A DNA stretch of 33,111 nucleotides from Prevotella sp. (GTDB lineage Bacteria > Bacteroidota > Bacteroidia > Bacteroidales > Bacteroidaceae). The notes below the pieces were generated by a model, which saw only the letters and a list, made by a program, of their open reading frames with translations, was not told the origin of the DNA and did no database searches. Shown in pieces: positions 8,652-15,787 of this stretch. The translations under genes were made by a program, and so were the position numbers. Location: contig JAFUVB010000004.1 of the NCBI GenBank assembly GCA_017471245.1, positions 1 to 33,111 of the forward strand, read 5' to 3'. Position 1 is the first letter of the stretch; each line of letters begins with the position of its first letter.

Positions 8652-9764
8652 TTATTGCTTTTGCTTCCTTCCGTTCACATAGGTTCCCACTTCTGTAATC
8701 TTGCCGTTACGGTCTTTCTCCACGTATTTGCCGTCGCGCACATCATCTTTATATGAACCTTCAAAGCGCTTACCATCTTTGTCTTCTTCAATAGCAGAGC
8801 CGTTGCGCTTTCCATCCTTGAATGTTCCCTTGAATTTGCTGCCGTCGTGGAAATGGATTATCACCTCTCCTTCTACGGCACCATTGCGGAAATTGCCATC
8901 GTAAACATCACCGTTCTTCTTGTTCAGCTTACCATGTCCGTTCTGCAAGTCATGGTTCCACGCCCCGCTATATACGTCGCCGTTTTTCCAGGTATATGTT
9001 CCGATGCCGTCTTTTTCGCCTTCCTTGAAATGGCCTACATACTTGTCGCCGTTGGCATAGCGGAATATTCCTTCCCCGGTGCGCTCTCCCTGCACATAGT
9101 CACCCTCGTATCGGTCGCCGTTCTGGAACTTATACACACCCTTTCCGTTCTGTATGTCGTCCTTCCAGTCACCGATATACTCGTCGCCATCTGCATATTT
9201 GTTGGTGCCTTTGCCAGATCGCTGGTTGTTCAACCACATGCCTTCATAGGTGGTACCGTCGCCCCAGTCGTAGAAGCCCTTACCCCATTTCTTGTCATCT
9301 TTCCATTCTCCGTTGTAGAAAGCACCGCTGGCAAAGGTGTATTTGCCCTTTCCCTGGCGCTTGTCCTGGTTCCAGTTGCCTTCGTATTTGTCACCATTAT
9401 AATAATACATGATGCCGTGTCCCTGCTGGTAATCGCGGAACCACAGCCCTTCATAGCGGTTGTTGTTCATGAAATAATAGGTGCCGCGGCCGTGCTGCTG
9501 ATCCTGAAACCACTCGCCTTCATATTTCTCACCGTCGGAAAAGGTGTATGTGCCATGCCCTTGGCGCTTTCCTTTCACGTATTCTCCTTCGTAAATGTCG
9601 CCGTTTTTATACACGGCATTGCCTTTCCCGTGTGGTTTCCCTGCCACCATTTCTCCTTTATACTGACCGCCGTCCTTGGTAATGCATGAGCCTAACGTGA
9701 TTTTTTGAGCCATGCCCATTACAGGAAACGCCAACAACAATAGTGCAAATATCTTCTTTTTCAT
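8652..9764 (-). CDS. MORN-repeat protein, exported
   Basis: 370 residues with a Sec signal peptide (MKKKIFALLLLAFPVMGMAQ). The rest is about 14 MORN repeats of about 23 residues (pattern Y-x-G-x-W, then G-x-G-x-Y), for example YEGEWFQDQQHGRGTYYF and YIGDWKDDIQNGKGVYKF; the last two are degenerate. MORN repeats form an extended beta-hairpin solenoid used for lipid or protein binding. No kinase or methyltransferase domain is attached, so the role is unknown. A good TAACTTTG promoter lies just upstream, so it is probably transcribed alone. Confidence 0.9.
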   Translation of the reverse strand: MKKKIFALLLLAFPVMGMAQKITLGSCITKDGGQYKGEMVAGKPHGKGNAVYKNGDIYEGEYVKGKRQGHGTYTFSDGEKYEGEWFQDQQHGRGTYYFMNNNRYEGLWFRDYQQGHGIMYYYNGDKYEGNWNQDKRQGKGKYTFASGAFYNGEWKDDKKWGKGFYDWGDGTTYEGMWLNNQRSGKGTNKYADGDEYIGDWKDDIQNGKGVYKFQNGDRYEGDYVQGERTGEGIFRYANGDKYVGHFKEGEKDGIGTYTWKNGDVYSGAWNHDLQNGHGKLNKKNGDVYDGNFRNGAVEGEVIIHFHDGSKFKGTFKDGKRNGSAIEEDKDGKRFEGSYKDDVRDGKYVEKDRNGKITEVGTYVNGRKQKQ

Positions 9765-9790
9765 CTGTTTTCTGTTTTTAAATCATCCTC

Positions 9791-9821
9791 CAAAGTTAGC
9801 AAAAAATATCAATCTGACAAA
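9791..9821 (-). promoter_or_regulatory. promoter of the MORN-repeat gene
   Basis: On the minus strand, -7 TAACTTTG (9791-9798) and -33 TTTG (9818-9821) are separated by 19 bp. The predicted transcription start is near 9785, giving a leader of about 20 bases. Confidence 0.7.
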
Positions 9822-9902
9822 ACTATTTTGATATAATTCATAATTACAGCGCGATGTGCGCAAAAAATTAACGATTTAACATCAAGAATTCATAATTTTT
9901 AG

Positions 9903-9910
9903 TAACTTTG
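9903..9910 (+). promoter_or_regulatory. -7 element of the kdsB promoter
   Basis: TAACTTTG lies 21 bases before the kdsB ATG. No good -33 TTTG is seen at the expected distance. The start site should be near 9916. Confidence 0.55.
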
Positions 9911-9931
9911 CACAGCATAAAATAATATCAC

Positions 9932-10687
9932 ATGAAATACATCGGAATCATCCCCGCCCGCTTTGCATCAACACGCTTTCCGGGAAAACCGCTCGCCATT
10001 CTGGGCGGAAAGACAGTTATTCAGAGAGTTTACGAACAAGTAGAGCATGTGCTTGACGATGCCTATGTTGCCACTGATGACGAGAGAATCTACGATACGG
10101 TTACTGGGTTCGGCGGTAAAGCGGTGATGACATCGCCTAACCACAAAAGCGGAACTGACAGGATTGAAGAAGCCATTGAGAAAATAGGCGGCAACTTCGA
10201 CGTTGTTGTCAACATCCAGGGCGACGAACCGTTCATTCAGCGCTCTCAAATAGAAACCGTTTGCTCTTGTTTCGACGATGAAAACACACAGATTGCCACT
10301 CTCGGCAAACCTTTTACATCGGAACAGGACATTAAAGATCTTGAGAATCCCAACTCCCCCAAACTGGTGACAGACAACTGCGGCTACGCCATGTATTTCT
10401 CGCGCAGCGTGATTCCCTACTTGCGCGGCACCGACAAAGCGGAATGGCTGAACCATTTCACATTCCTGAAGCACATCGGACTATATGCATACCGCACAAA
10501 TGTGCTTGCTGAAATCACGAAACTGCCACAATCAAGCCTCGAAATCGCAGAAAGCCTTGAACAGTTGAGATGGCTGCAGAACGGATACCGCATCAAAGTG
10601 GGCATCACTAATGTGGAGACAGTAGGCATAGACACTCCTGAGGACTTGCAGCGGGCAGAGTTTTTCCTTGCATCAAAGCATATCTAA
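9932..10687 (+). CDS. kdsB: 3-deoxy-manno-octulosonate cytidylyltransferase
   Basis: 251 residues, the standard length. KdsB activates Kdo with CTP to CMP-Kdo in the cytoplasm for lipopolysaccharide inner-core synthesis. Family motifs: nucleotide-binding start IIPARFASTRFPGKPL (6-21), VATDDERI, MTSPNHKSGTDRI, VVNIQGDEPFI (metal-binding Asp), the HIGLYAYR strand, and the C-terminal ETVGIDTPEDL. It stands alone between the MORN gene and a convergent lipoprotein gene. Its transcript may end at the 10-bp hairpin at 10721-10759. Confidence 0.97.
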   Translation: MKYIGIIPARFASTRFPGKPLAILGGKTVIQRVYEQVEHVLDDAYVATDDERIYDTVTGFGGKAVMTSPNHKSGTDRIEEAIEKIGGNFDVVVNIQGDEPFIQRSQIETVCSCFDDENTQIATLGKPFTSEQDIKDLENPNSPKLVTDNCGYAMYFSRSVIPYLRGTDKAEWLNHFTFLKHIGLYAYRTNVLAEITKLPQSSLEIAESLEQLRWLQNGYRIKVGITNVETVGIDTPEDLQRAEFFLASKHI

Positions 10688-10720
10688 GACAAGAGTTATT
10701 GGCAAGAACCACAAAAGAAC

Positions 10721-10759
10721 GATGTCGCAGCAAGGCATCAAACCACCTTCTGCGACATC
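10721..10759. terminator. hairpin between convergent kdsB and lipoprotein gene
   Basis: A perfect 10-bp inverted repeat, GATGTCGCAG (10721-10730) and CTGCGACATC (10750-10759), has a 19-base loop. The right arm and part of the loop are the last codons and stop of the DUF4738 gene. On the minus strand it is followed by a short T-rich stretch. Position between convergent genes suggests a shared terminator, although the T tracts are weak. Confidence 0.5.
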
Positions 10760-11529
10760 CTTCCCTGATAATCGACCGTGATTCTTATGACGAAACTGCT
10801 CGGAGTGTCAGGTATTCCAAGCATTGCCTGAAAATGCATTCCTTCATTATCTGACTCTACAAACAGGATATCGCTGAGAATGCACTGCCTGAGAAAGTCA
10901 TTTGGAACAAGCTTTACAAAATCCTGCTTCCGGAAATCATGGGTATACAACCGCTTGGCTCCATTGAAAACCGTCAGGTGAATGATGTTGTCGTAGTAGA
11001 TATTGTCCACAACAAGACCATCGTCATTATAATTTGACTTCACCACCTTGTATGTTGTGGGATTCACCTGAACATAGCAATGATAACGATTGTTGCTGTT
11101 CACTATCACGGTATCACGCTTTATCAACTGCCGCTGATTGAGTGCCACGATCTCATCATTGCCGAAATAATTGACATCTTCTTTGTCTTCGCTCTTTACA
11201 AGCCGCAACTGCTCACCACCAGGATTCTTTATTTCAATGACATGTTCTGCCTGGCGGAGTATCGGATACTTAGCTATTTGCGCCCCTTCTACGAGAATTG
11301 TATCCTCAACAACCTTGAAATAAGCCGGCTGACTGATAGAATCGGGATAATACACCGTATCGCCCTGTATCTTGAATACAGGCTCGCCGTCGTCAGAATT
11401 CAACCAAATACCTTGCAACAACTGCTTGGCTGCCTTGTCTTCCTTGGCAACCGAGATCTGTTGATTTGTCTTCCGGCATCCGGCAAACAAAACAAACAGC
11501 AGCAACAGGTATATCGTATGTTTCGTCAT
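10738..11529 (-). CDS. DUF4738-type lipoprotein
   Basis: 263 residues with a lipoprotein signal, lipobox FAGC, anchored at Cys 18. The body (about 35-260) is beta-rich: an N-terminal lipocalin-like part (LLQGIWLNSDDGEPVFKIQGDTVYYPD) and a C-terminal DUF4738-like part (YHCYVQVNPTTYKVVKSNYND through FRKQDFVKL). The family is common in Prevotella and Bacteroides and its function is not known. It lies 78 bases downstream of rmlC on the same strand with no promoter seen between, so it is possibly co-transcribed. Confidence 0.75.
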   Translation of the reverse strand: MTKHTIYLLLLFVLFAGCRKTNQQISVAKEDKAAKQLLQGIWLNSDDGEPVFKIQGDTVYYPDSISQPAYFKVVEDTILVEGAQIAKYPILRQAEHVIEIKNPGGEQLRLVKSEDKEDVNYFGNDEIVALNQRQLIKRDTVIVNSNNRYHCYVQVNPTTYKVVKSNYNDDGLVVDNIYYDNIIHLTVFNGAKRLYTHDFRKQDFVKLVPNDFLRQCILSDILFVESDNEGMHFQAMLGIPDTPSSFVIRITVDYQGRMSQKVV

Positions 11530-11607
11530 TATTAATATATAACAGAGAGCCTCGTCAATATTTCATGCTCAGCGAAGTGATTCGCCGTGGCTTATAGCTT
11601 ACTTCTA

Positions 11608-12153
11608 TCAGAACATTTCGGCATCTTTGAAAGCCAGCGCCTTCATATCCTTCTCGCTCATCAGCACATCCTTTGCATCAATTGGCCATTGGATGTTGAT
11701 GTCGGGGTCATCATAGCGGATTGATGCCTCAGCTTGCGGGGCATAGACATTATCCACTTTATAGGTGAATACTGCTTTTTCGCTCAGCACCAAGAACCCA
11801 TGGGCAAAGCCGCGAGGTATAAACAGCTGACGTTTATTGTCCTCACTGAGCTCAACCATTACGTATTTCCCAAACGTAGGTGACTTTCTGCGCAGATCAA
11901 CTGCCACATCGAGCACCTTACCCTGTATCACGCGCACCAGTTTAGCCTGTGAAAATGCACCTTTCTGATAATGCAATCCGCGCAAAACGCCATAAGACGA
12001 TTTGGATTCATTGTCCTGAACGAAATCCACATGTCCGATATTCTTTTCGAAGTCGCTCTGTTTGAATGCCTCAAAGAAATATCCGCGTGAATCACCGAAT
12101 ACCTTCGGCTCCAGGACATATACTCCTTCAATATCTGTCTTCTTATATTCCAT
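11608..12153 (-). CDS. rfbC: dTDP-4-dehydrorhamnose 3,5-epimerase
   Basis: 181 residues from the ATG at 12153. RmlC/RfbC epimerises dTDP-4-keto-6-deoxyglucose at C3 and C5, the third step of dTDP-L-rhamnose synthesis for O-antigen and surface polysaccharide. It is a cupin dimer with the typical opening IEGVYVLEPKVFGDSRGYFFE, catalytic H61 in GVLRGLHYQ, the FIPRGFAHGF strand and the YAPQAEASIRYDDPDINIQWP end. The frame is open 82 codons further upstream, but that stretch is unlike the family and overlaps the divergent promoter region. rmlA, B and D are not nearby, so this gene is isolated from its pathway. Confidence 0.95.
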   Translation of the reverse strand: MEYKKTDIEGVYVLEPKVFGDSRGYFFEAFKQSDFEKNIGHVDFVQDNESKSSYGVLRGLHYQKGAFSQAKLVRVIQGKVLDVAVDLRRKSPTFGKYVMVELSEDNKRQLFIPRGFAHGFLVLSEKAVFTYKVDNVYAPQAEASIRYDDPDINIQWPIDAKDVLMSEKDMKALAFKDAEMF

Positions 12154-12158
12154 GAGTG

Positions 12159-12166
12159 CAAAATTA
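12159..12166 (-). promoter_or_regulatory. -7 element of rfbC, almost abutting the start codon
   Basis: TAATTTTG on the minus strand ends only 5 bases before the ATG at 12153. If transcription starts at the usual distance, the mRNA would have little or no leader. No convincing -33 TTTG is present. Confidence 0.45.
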
Positions 12167-12227
12167 CAAAGAATATTTTTTATTGTGAGCATATTTTTGA
12201 TATTTTTTCTTTTTATAAAGTTTATTA

Positions 12228-12259
12228 TTTGGTTTTTCGGAAGAAATAAAGTAATTTTG
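12228..12259 (+). promoter_or_regulatory. promoter of the HU-CCDC81/SPOR gene, almost abutting its start
   Basis: -33 TTTG (12228-12231) and -7 TAATTTTG (12252-12259) are 20 bp apart. The GTG start at 12264 is only 4 bases beyond the -7 box, so a leaderless or near-leaderless transcript is predicted. Confidence 0.65.
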
Positions 12260-12263
12260 CAAC

Positions 12264-13349
12264 GTGATTGAATTTGACAGACACATAGAGATACTCCTTC
12301 TTGGCAACGACTGCGTGGTGGTTCCCGACCTCGGCGGGTTCGTGGCTCACCATGTAGATGCCCATTATGACAGCAACGACTCTTTGTTCTTGCCGCCATT
12401 GAGGACTCTTGGATTCAATCCGAAACTGCGAATCAACGACTCTTTGCTTGCACAATCGTATGTCGAAACCTACGACATGAGCTATCCCGATGCCGTCGCC
12501 CGAATTGAGGAAGAGGTGAACGAACTGAAGCGCCACATAGAAAACGAAGGTGCATACGAGCTTCACGACATCGGAACACTGTCGTTGAACAATGACGGTA
12601 ACTATGAGTTTGAGCCATTCGAAGCTGGTATTCTCACACCATCACTCTACGGACTGAACAGCATTGAGATATCCAAGCTTGCCCAAGAGGCAGAACAGGC
12701 AGAGCCAGAAGCACAGCCTTTGGCTGCAGAAACGAAGTCTATGACAGGCGAACAAGAGGATTCACATGATGAGGAAGCATCTCCGCGCACCGTCAGCATA
12801 CGTGTCAGCACGCTGAAGAATATTGCAACCATTGCAGCACTGCTGTTAGCGTTTTTCTTCATCTCAACTCCCCTTGACCACGGAAACCGTTGCAGTTTCT
12901 CGTTAAGTGAGTTCAACCACGACGTGCTCAACAAAATGATGCCAAAGGAAGTCGTTAAAAACACTCCTTCTTCTGATGCGAAGCTCACGAAAAACGACAG
13001 TGCGCCGGTTCAAGAAATAAAAAACACCCCCCAGAAGATACAGGCCGGCATGCAGCCGGGCACACTTGCTGAAAGCAAAGAATCGGAAAACAGCGTTGAA
13101 ACCGCTCAGGAGAAAGACTATTACGTATTGGTGCTTGCCAGCTGCCTGCCGATGAAGAATGCCAATTCCTATGCCGAACAGCTCAAGGGCAAAGGATTTG
13201 AGGACACGCAGGTAATCAGCAGGAAAAACGGAGCGAAGGTTGTTTACGGCCATTATGCATCAGAGAGTGACGCATATCGCGGACTTAACGGTCTCCAAGC
13301 CAATGAACCGTTCCGCGAAGCATGGGTGTATCTCATAAAAAACAGATAA
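12264..13349 (+). CDS. HU-CCDC81-like and SPOR domain protein
   Basis: 361 residues from a GTG start. Residues 1-60 and about 62-135 match the two CCDC81-like prokaryotic HU domains (IEFDRHIEILLLGNDCVVVPDLGGFVAHH, then a domain with SYPDAVARIEEEVNELK and LHDIGTLSLNNDGNYEFEP). A charged linker, one membrane segment (about 186-202, IATIAALLLAFFFI) and a periplasmic linker follow, then a SPOR domain (about 287-361, YYVLVLASCLPMKNANSYAEQLK). SPOR domains bind denuded peptidoglycan at division sites; cytoplasmic HU-like domains suggest a link between DNA and the cell wall. The GTG is preferred because the family begins exactly here and the next Met would remove the first domain. Confidence 0.85.
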   Translation: MIEFDRHIEILLLGNDCVVVPDLGGFVAHHVDAHYDSNDSLFLPPLRTLGFNPKLRINDSLLAQSYVETYDMSYPDAVARIEEEVNELKRHIENEGAYELHDIGTLSLNNDGNYEFEPFEAGILTPSLYGLNSIEISKLAQEAEQAEPEAQPLAAETKSMTGEQEDSHDEEASPRTVSIRVSTLKNIATIAALLLAFFFISTPLDHGNRCSFSLSEFNHDVLNKMMPKEVVKNTPSSDAKLTKNDSAPVQEIKNTPQKIQAGMQPGTLAESKESENSVETAQEKDYYVLVLASCLPMKNANSYAEQLKGKGFEDTQVISRKNGAKVVYGHYASESDAYRGLNGLQANEPFREAWVYLIKNR

Positions 13350-13377
13350 TCACATCGAAAACCAGAGAACTTGGATC

Positions 13378-13917
13378 ATGAAACGCGTAAGGTGTCCCAA
13401 ATGTGATCAATACATTACTTTTGATGAAAAGAAATACGCCGAAGGACAGAGCCTTGTCTTTCAGTGTCCCGAATGCGGCAAACAGTTTGGTGTGAGAATA
13501 GGTACCACCAAATTGAAAAACCGCCAGAAAGACGAGAATCCTGATGAGTTTGCAAACGAAAACGGATTTGGCTCGATTGTGGTGATTGAGAATGTGTTCC
13601 ACTACAAGCAAGTAATCCCCCTGAAATTAGGAGACAACACGATAGGTCGATACCAGAAAGGCAATCCCATTAATACTCCGATTGAGACCGTTGACCCAAG
13701 TGTTGACAACACACATTGCATTATCAACGTGTCATACGACAAACACCACAAGCTGAAATATGTGCTCAGAGACGGTCCAAGCAACACTGGCACCTTTGTA
13801 GACAATGAAATTCTCGGCGACCGCGAGCGACGAGTGATTGAAAATGGTTCGCTTTTCACCATCGGTGCCACCAGTATTATCCTCAGGGCAGCAGGAGAAG
13901 AGCAGGAAGAGGGATAG
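13378..13917 (+). CDS. zinc-ribbon and FHA domain protein
   Basis: 179 residues. Residues 5-37 form an MJ0042-type zinc ribbon with CPKC and CPEC pairs. Residues about 75-170 are a forkhead-associated domain: LGDNTIGRYQKGN, DNTHCIINV and GPSNTGTFVDNEIL. FHA domains bind phosphothreonine peptides. The usual Ser-Arg-x-x-His motif reads VDNTHC, and Asn-Gly is replaced by Asn-Thr-Gly, so phosphopeptide binding may be altered. It has no signal or membrane segment and is likely cytoplasmic. It starts 28 bases after the HU/SPOR gene and is probably co-transcribed with it; the phosphorylated partner is unknown. Confidence 0.85.
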   Translation: MKRVRCPKCDQYITFDEKKYAEGQSLVFQCPECGKQFGVRIGTTKLKNRQKDENPDEFANENGFGSIVVIENVFHYKQVIPLKLGDNTIGRYQKGNPINTPIETVDPSVDNTHCIINVSYDKHHKLKYVLRDGPSNTGTFVDNEILGDRERRVIENGSLFTIGATSIILRAAGEEQEEG

Positions 13918-13956
13918 CACAACACGACGGGAAGACAGTTATACAGATACAAAAAA

Positions 13957-13991
13957 CAAGAAAAGGCAACCAAATTGGCTGCCTTTTCTTG
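13957..13991. terminator. bidirectional terminator between the FHA gene and tRNA-Lys
   Basis: CAAGAAAAGGCA (13957-13968) and TGCCTTTTCTTG (13980-13991) form a perfect 12-bp stem, extended by CCAA/TTGG inside the loop. Runs of A on the left and T on the right let it work for both strands. Its right end touches the 3' end of tRNA-Lys. Confidence 0.85.
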
Positions 13992-14064
13992 TACGCCTGC
14001 AGGGGTTCGAACCCTGGACACCCTGATTAAGAGTCAGGTGCTCTACCAACTGAGCTACAAGCGC
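13992..14064 (-). tRNA. tRNA-Lys (anticodon CTT)
   Basis: 73 bases including the discriminator A. The acceptor stem GCGCTTG pairs with CAGGCGT (first pair G-U). The D arm is GCTCAGTTGGTAGAGC, the anticodon loop is CTCTTAA between CCTGA and TCAGG, and the T arm is CAGGG TTCGAAC CCCTG. CCA is not encoded. Transcribed from its own TACCTTTG promoter. Confidence 0.97.
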
Positions 14065-14103
14065 ATGATTGGTCTGCATTCAGGTATTTCTGAAATGCGG
14101 TTG

Positions 14104-14135
14104 CAAAGGTACTATGTTTTTTTGAAACCACCAAA
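14104..14135 (-). promoter_or_regulatory. promoter of tRNA-Lys
   Basis: -7 TACCTTTG (14104-14111) and -33 TTTG (14132-14135) on the minus strand are 20 bp apart. The sequence after the -7 box (GCAACCGCATTT) closely resembles that of the neighbouring tRNA-Pro promoter. Confidence 0.75.
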
Positions 14136-14197
14136 TTTTTCAGCATGTTTTTTATCAGAAAACCTTTTGCATTTCTCACCTTTTGTAAAAGATGAAG

Positions 14198-14271
14198 TCG
14201 GGGTGACAGGATTCGAACCTGCGACACCCTGGTCCCAAACCAGGTGCGCTACCGGGCTGCGCTACACCCCG
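14198..14271 (-). tRNA. tRNA-Pro (anticodon TGG)
   Basis: 74 bases including the discriminator A. The acceptor stem is CGGGGTG/CACCCCG, the anticodon loop is TTTGGGA between CCTGG and CCAGG, and the T arm contains GTTCGAATC. CCA is not encoded. Confidence 0.97.
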
Positions 14272-14323
14272 CTGCATTGAGTTTGTATGATGCTCTCCAG
14301 CACTCTTTTCTCAAATGCGGGTG

Positions 14324-14355
14324 CAAAGGTAATCACTTTTTTTGAGCTGTGCAAA
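14324..14355 (-). promoter_or_regulatory. promoter of tRNA-Pro
   Basis: -7 TACCTTTG (14324-14331) and -33 TTTG (14352-14355) on the minus strand are 20 bp apart. Start expected near 14318, about 47 bases before the mature tRNA. Confidence 0.75.
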
Positions 14356-14366
14356 TTTTCAAAGAC

Positions 14367-15557
14367 TTATTTTATGATATTTTGCTCTTTGAAAATCTTC
14401 TTCAATGCCTGAACACCTCTTTCCACCTGCTCTTCGGTATGCGTTGCCATGAGTGCAAAGCGCACGAGCGTATCCTGAGGAGCACATGCCGGAGGAATCA
14501 CGGGATTGATAAACACACCTGCATCGAATGCCAGTTTCGTGACGAGGAACGTCTTTCCCACATCATGGACATACAGTGGTATGATGGGACTTTCTGTCTC
14601 TCCGATCTCGAATCCTTCCTCGCGGAAACGTCGCAATGCATAATTTGTGACCTTCCAAAGGTTCTCAATGCGCTCGGGTTCGTTCTGTATGATGTGCAAA
14701 GCCTCCATTGCAGCCGCCGTGGCAGCTGGGGTATTGCTGGCACTGAATATATATGTGCGGCACGAGTGGCGCAGATAATTGATCGTGTCTTTGTCTGAAG
14801 CGATGAAGCCTCCGATGCTTGCAAGGCTCTTGGAGAATGTTCCCATGATGAGATCCACCTCGTCGGTAAGTCCGAAATGGTCGCAAACGCCCCTGCCCTG
14901 CTTACCAAACACTCCGATGCCATGGGCTTCGTCGACCATCACAGCCACGTTGCTGTACTTGTGTTTCAGCTCAATGATTTCGGGAAGCTTGGCCAAATCG
15001 CCTTCCATAGAGAACACGCCGTCGACCACAATCAGCTTAATCCCTTCCTCGGGGAGGCTCTGAAGCACTCGCTCCAGGTCTTCCATGTCGTTGTGTTTGT
15101 AATGTAACTGCTTGGCAAACGATAGCCTTCTTCCGTCAACAATGCTCGCATGGTCGCGGTCATCACAGATAATATAGTCGCCTTTTCCCACAACCATGGC
15201 AATAACACCTTGGTTTACGGAGAAACCTGTAGAAAAACAAAGACAGTCTTCTTTATGAATATATTCTGCGATTTCATTTTCCAACTGAACGTGCAAGTCA
15301 AGCGTTCCATTGAGAAAACGGCTGCCGGCGCATCCGGAGCCATATTTATCAAGTGCCTGCTTTGCCTTTTCGATAATTCGCTGATCACCAGTAAGACCCG
15401 TATAAGCGTTAGAACCGAACATCAAGACCTTATGTCCTTCCATTTCTACTTCAGTTCCCTGCTTGCTGGTAATAGCCCTAAAATAAGGATACACGCCCAA
15501 TTCCATAAACTTTTGGGGTTCACGGTATTGCTGGTATCTGTCTTGTAAAACTCCCAT
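14367..15557 (-). CDS. spt: serine palmitoyltransferase (alpha-oxoamine synthase family)
   Basis: 396 residues. The PLP enzyme condenses L-serine with a fatty acyl-CoA to 3-ketosphinganine, the first step of sphingolipid synthesis. Family features: FGSNAYTGLTGD, GSGCAGSRFLNGTLDLH, CDDRDHASIVDG with PLP-stacking H136, VDEAHGIGVFG (D209, H212), and Schiff-base K243 in GTFSKSLASIGG. Relatives include glycine C-acetyltransferase and 8-amino-7-oxononanoate synthase. The whole length reads like the Bacteroides serine palmitoyltransferase, including the opening MGVLQDRY and the end INPVIPPACAPQDTLVRFALMATHT, and no biotin or threonine genes are adjacent. It is soluble, as bacterial enzymes of this type are. 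It is transcribed away from a lipid kinase gene. Confidence 0.88.
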   Translation of the reverse strand: MGVLQDRYQQYREPQKFMELGVYPYFRAITSKQGTEVEMEGHKVLMFGSNAYTGLTGDQRIIEKAKQALDKYGSGCAGSRFLNGTLDLHVQLENEIAEYIHKEDCLCFSTGFSVNQGVIAMVVGKGDYIICDDRDHASIVDGRRLSFAKQLHYKHNDMEDLERVLQSLPEEGIKLIVVDGVFSMEGDLAKLPEIIELKHKYSNVAVMVDEAHGIGVFGKQGRGVCDHFGLTDEVDLIMGTFSKSLASIGGFIASDKDTINYLRHSCRTYIFSASNTPAATAAAMEALHIIQNEPERIENLWKVTNYALRRFREEGFEIGETESPIIPLYVHDVGKTFLVTKLAFDAGVFINPVIPPACAPQDTLVRFALMATHTEEQVERGVQALKKIFKEQNIIK

Positions 15558-15599
15558 TATTAAATATAGGTGTATGTAAAACTTTTATTATTTAGGGTG

Positions 15600-15607
15600 C
15601 AAAGTTA
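15600..15607 (-). promoter_or_regulatory. -7 element of the spt promoter
   Basis: TAACTTTG on the minus strand lies 42 bases upstream of the spt ATG. No -33 TTTG is present at the usual distance. Confidence 0.5.
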
Positions 15608-15701
15608 CAAAAAAAATATTCAAATGATACTAAAAAATTCAAGAAAAATGCATTTTGATGACTTTTTTCCGTTTTTATAGAGCTAATTACATGAAAAACG
15701 C

Positions 15702-15709
15702 TAACTTTG
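15702..15709 (+). promoter_or_regulatory. -7 element of the lipid-kinase promoter
   Basis: TAACTTTG is followed by a leader of about 73 bases that contains a 12-codon ORF (15737-15775, MKKKTTIHQTRT) ending 12 bases before the kinase start. The AT-rich stretch to the left separates it from the spt promoter by about 95 bp. Confidence 0.55.
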
Positions 15710-15787
15710 CAACTTTGAAAAAGAACCAAGCTAACGATGAAGAAGAAAACGACTATTCATCAAACAAGAACATAAAAGCGCACTGAA

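Noticed and set aside
8847-9689. 280-codon plus-strand ORF opposite the MORN gene
   Set aside because: It is the complement of a periodic repeat gene; its hydrophobic, repetitive product reflects the MORN codons, and the MORN frame has a signal peptide and promoter.
12154-12399. 82-codon N-terminal extension of rfbC
   Set aside because: It is Arg/Cys-rich and unlike the family, overlaps the divergent HU/SPOR gene and both promoters, and the family start is at 12153.
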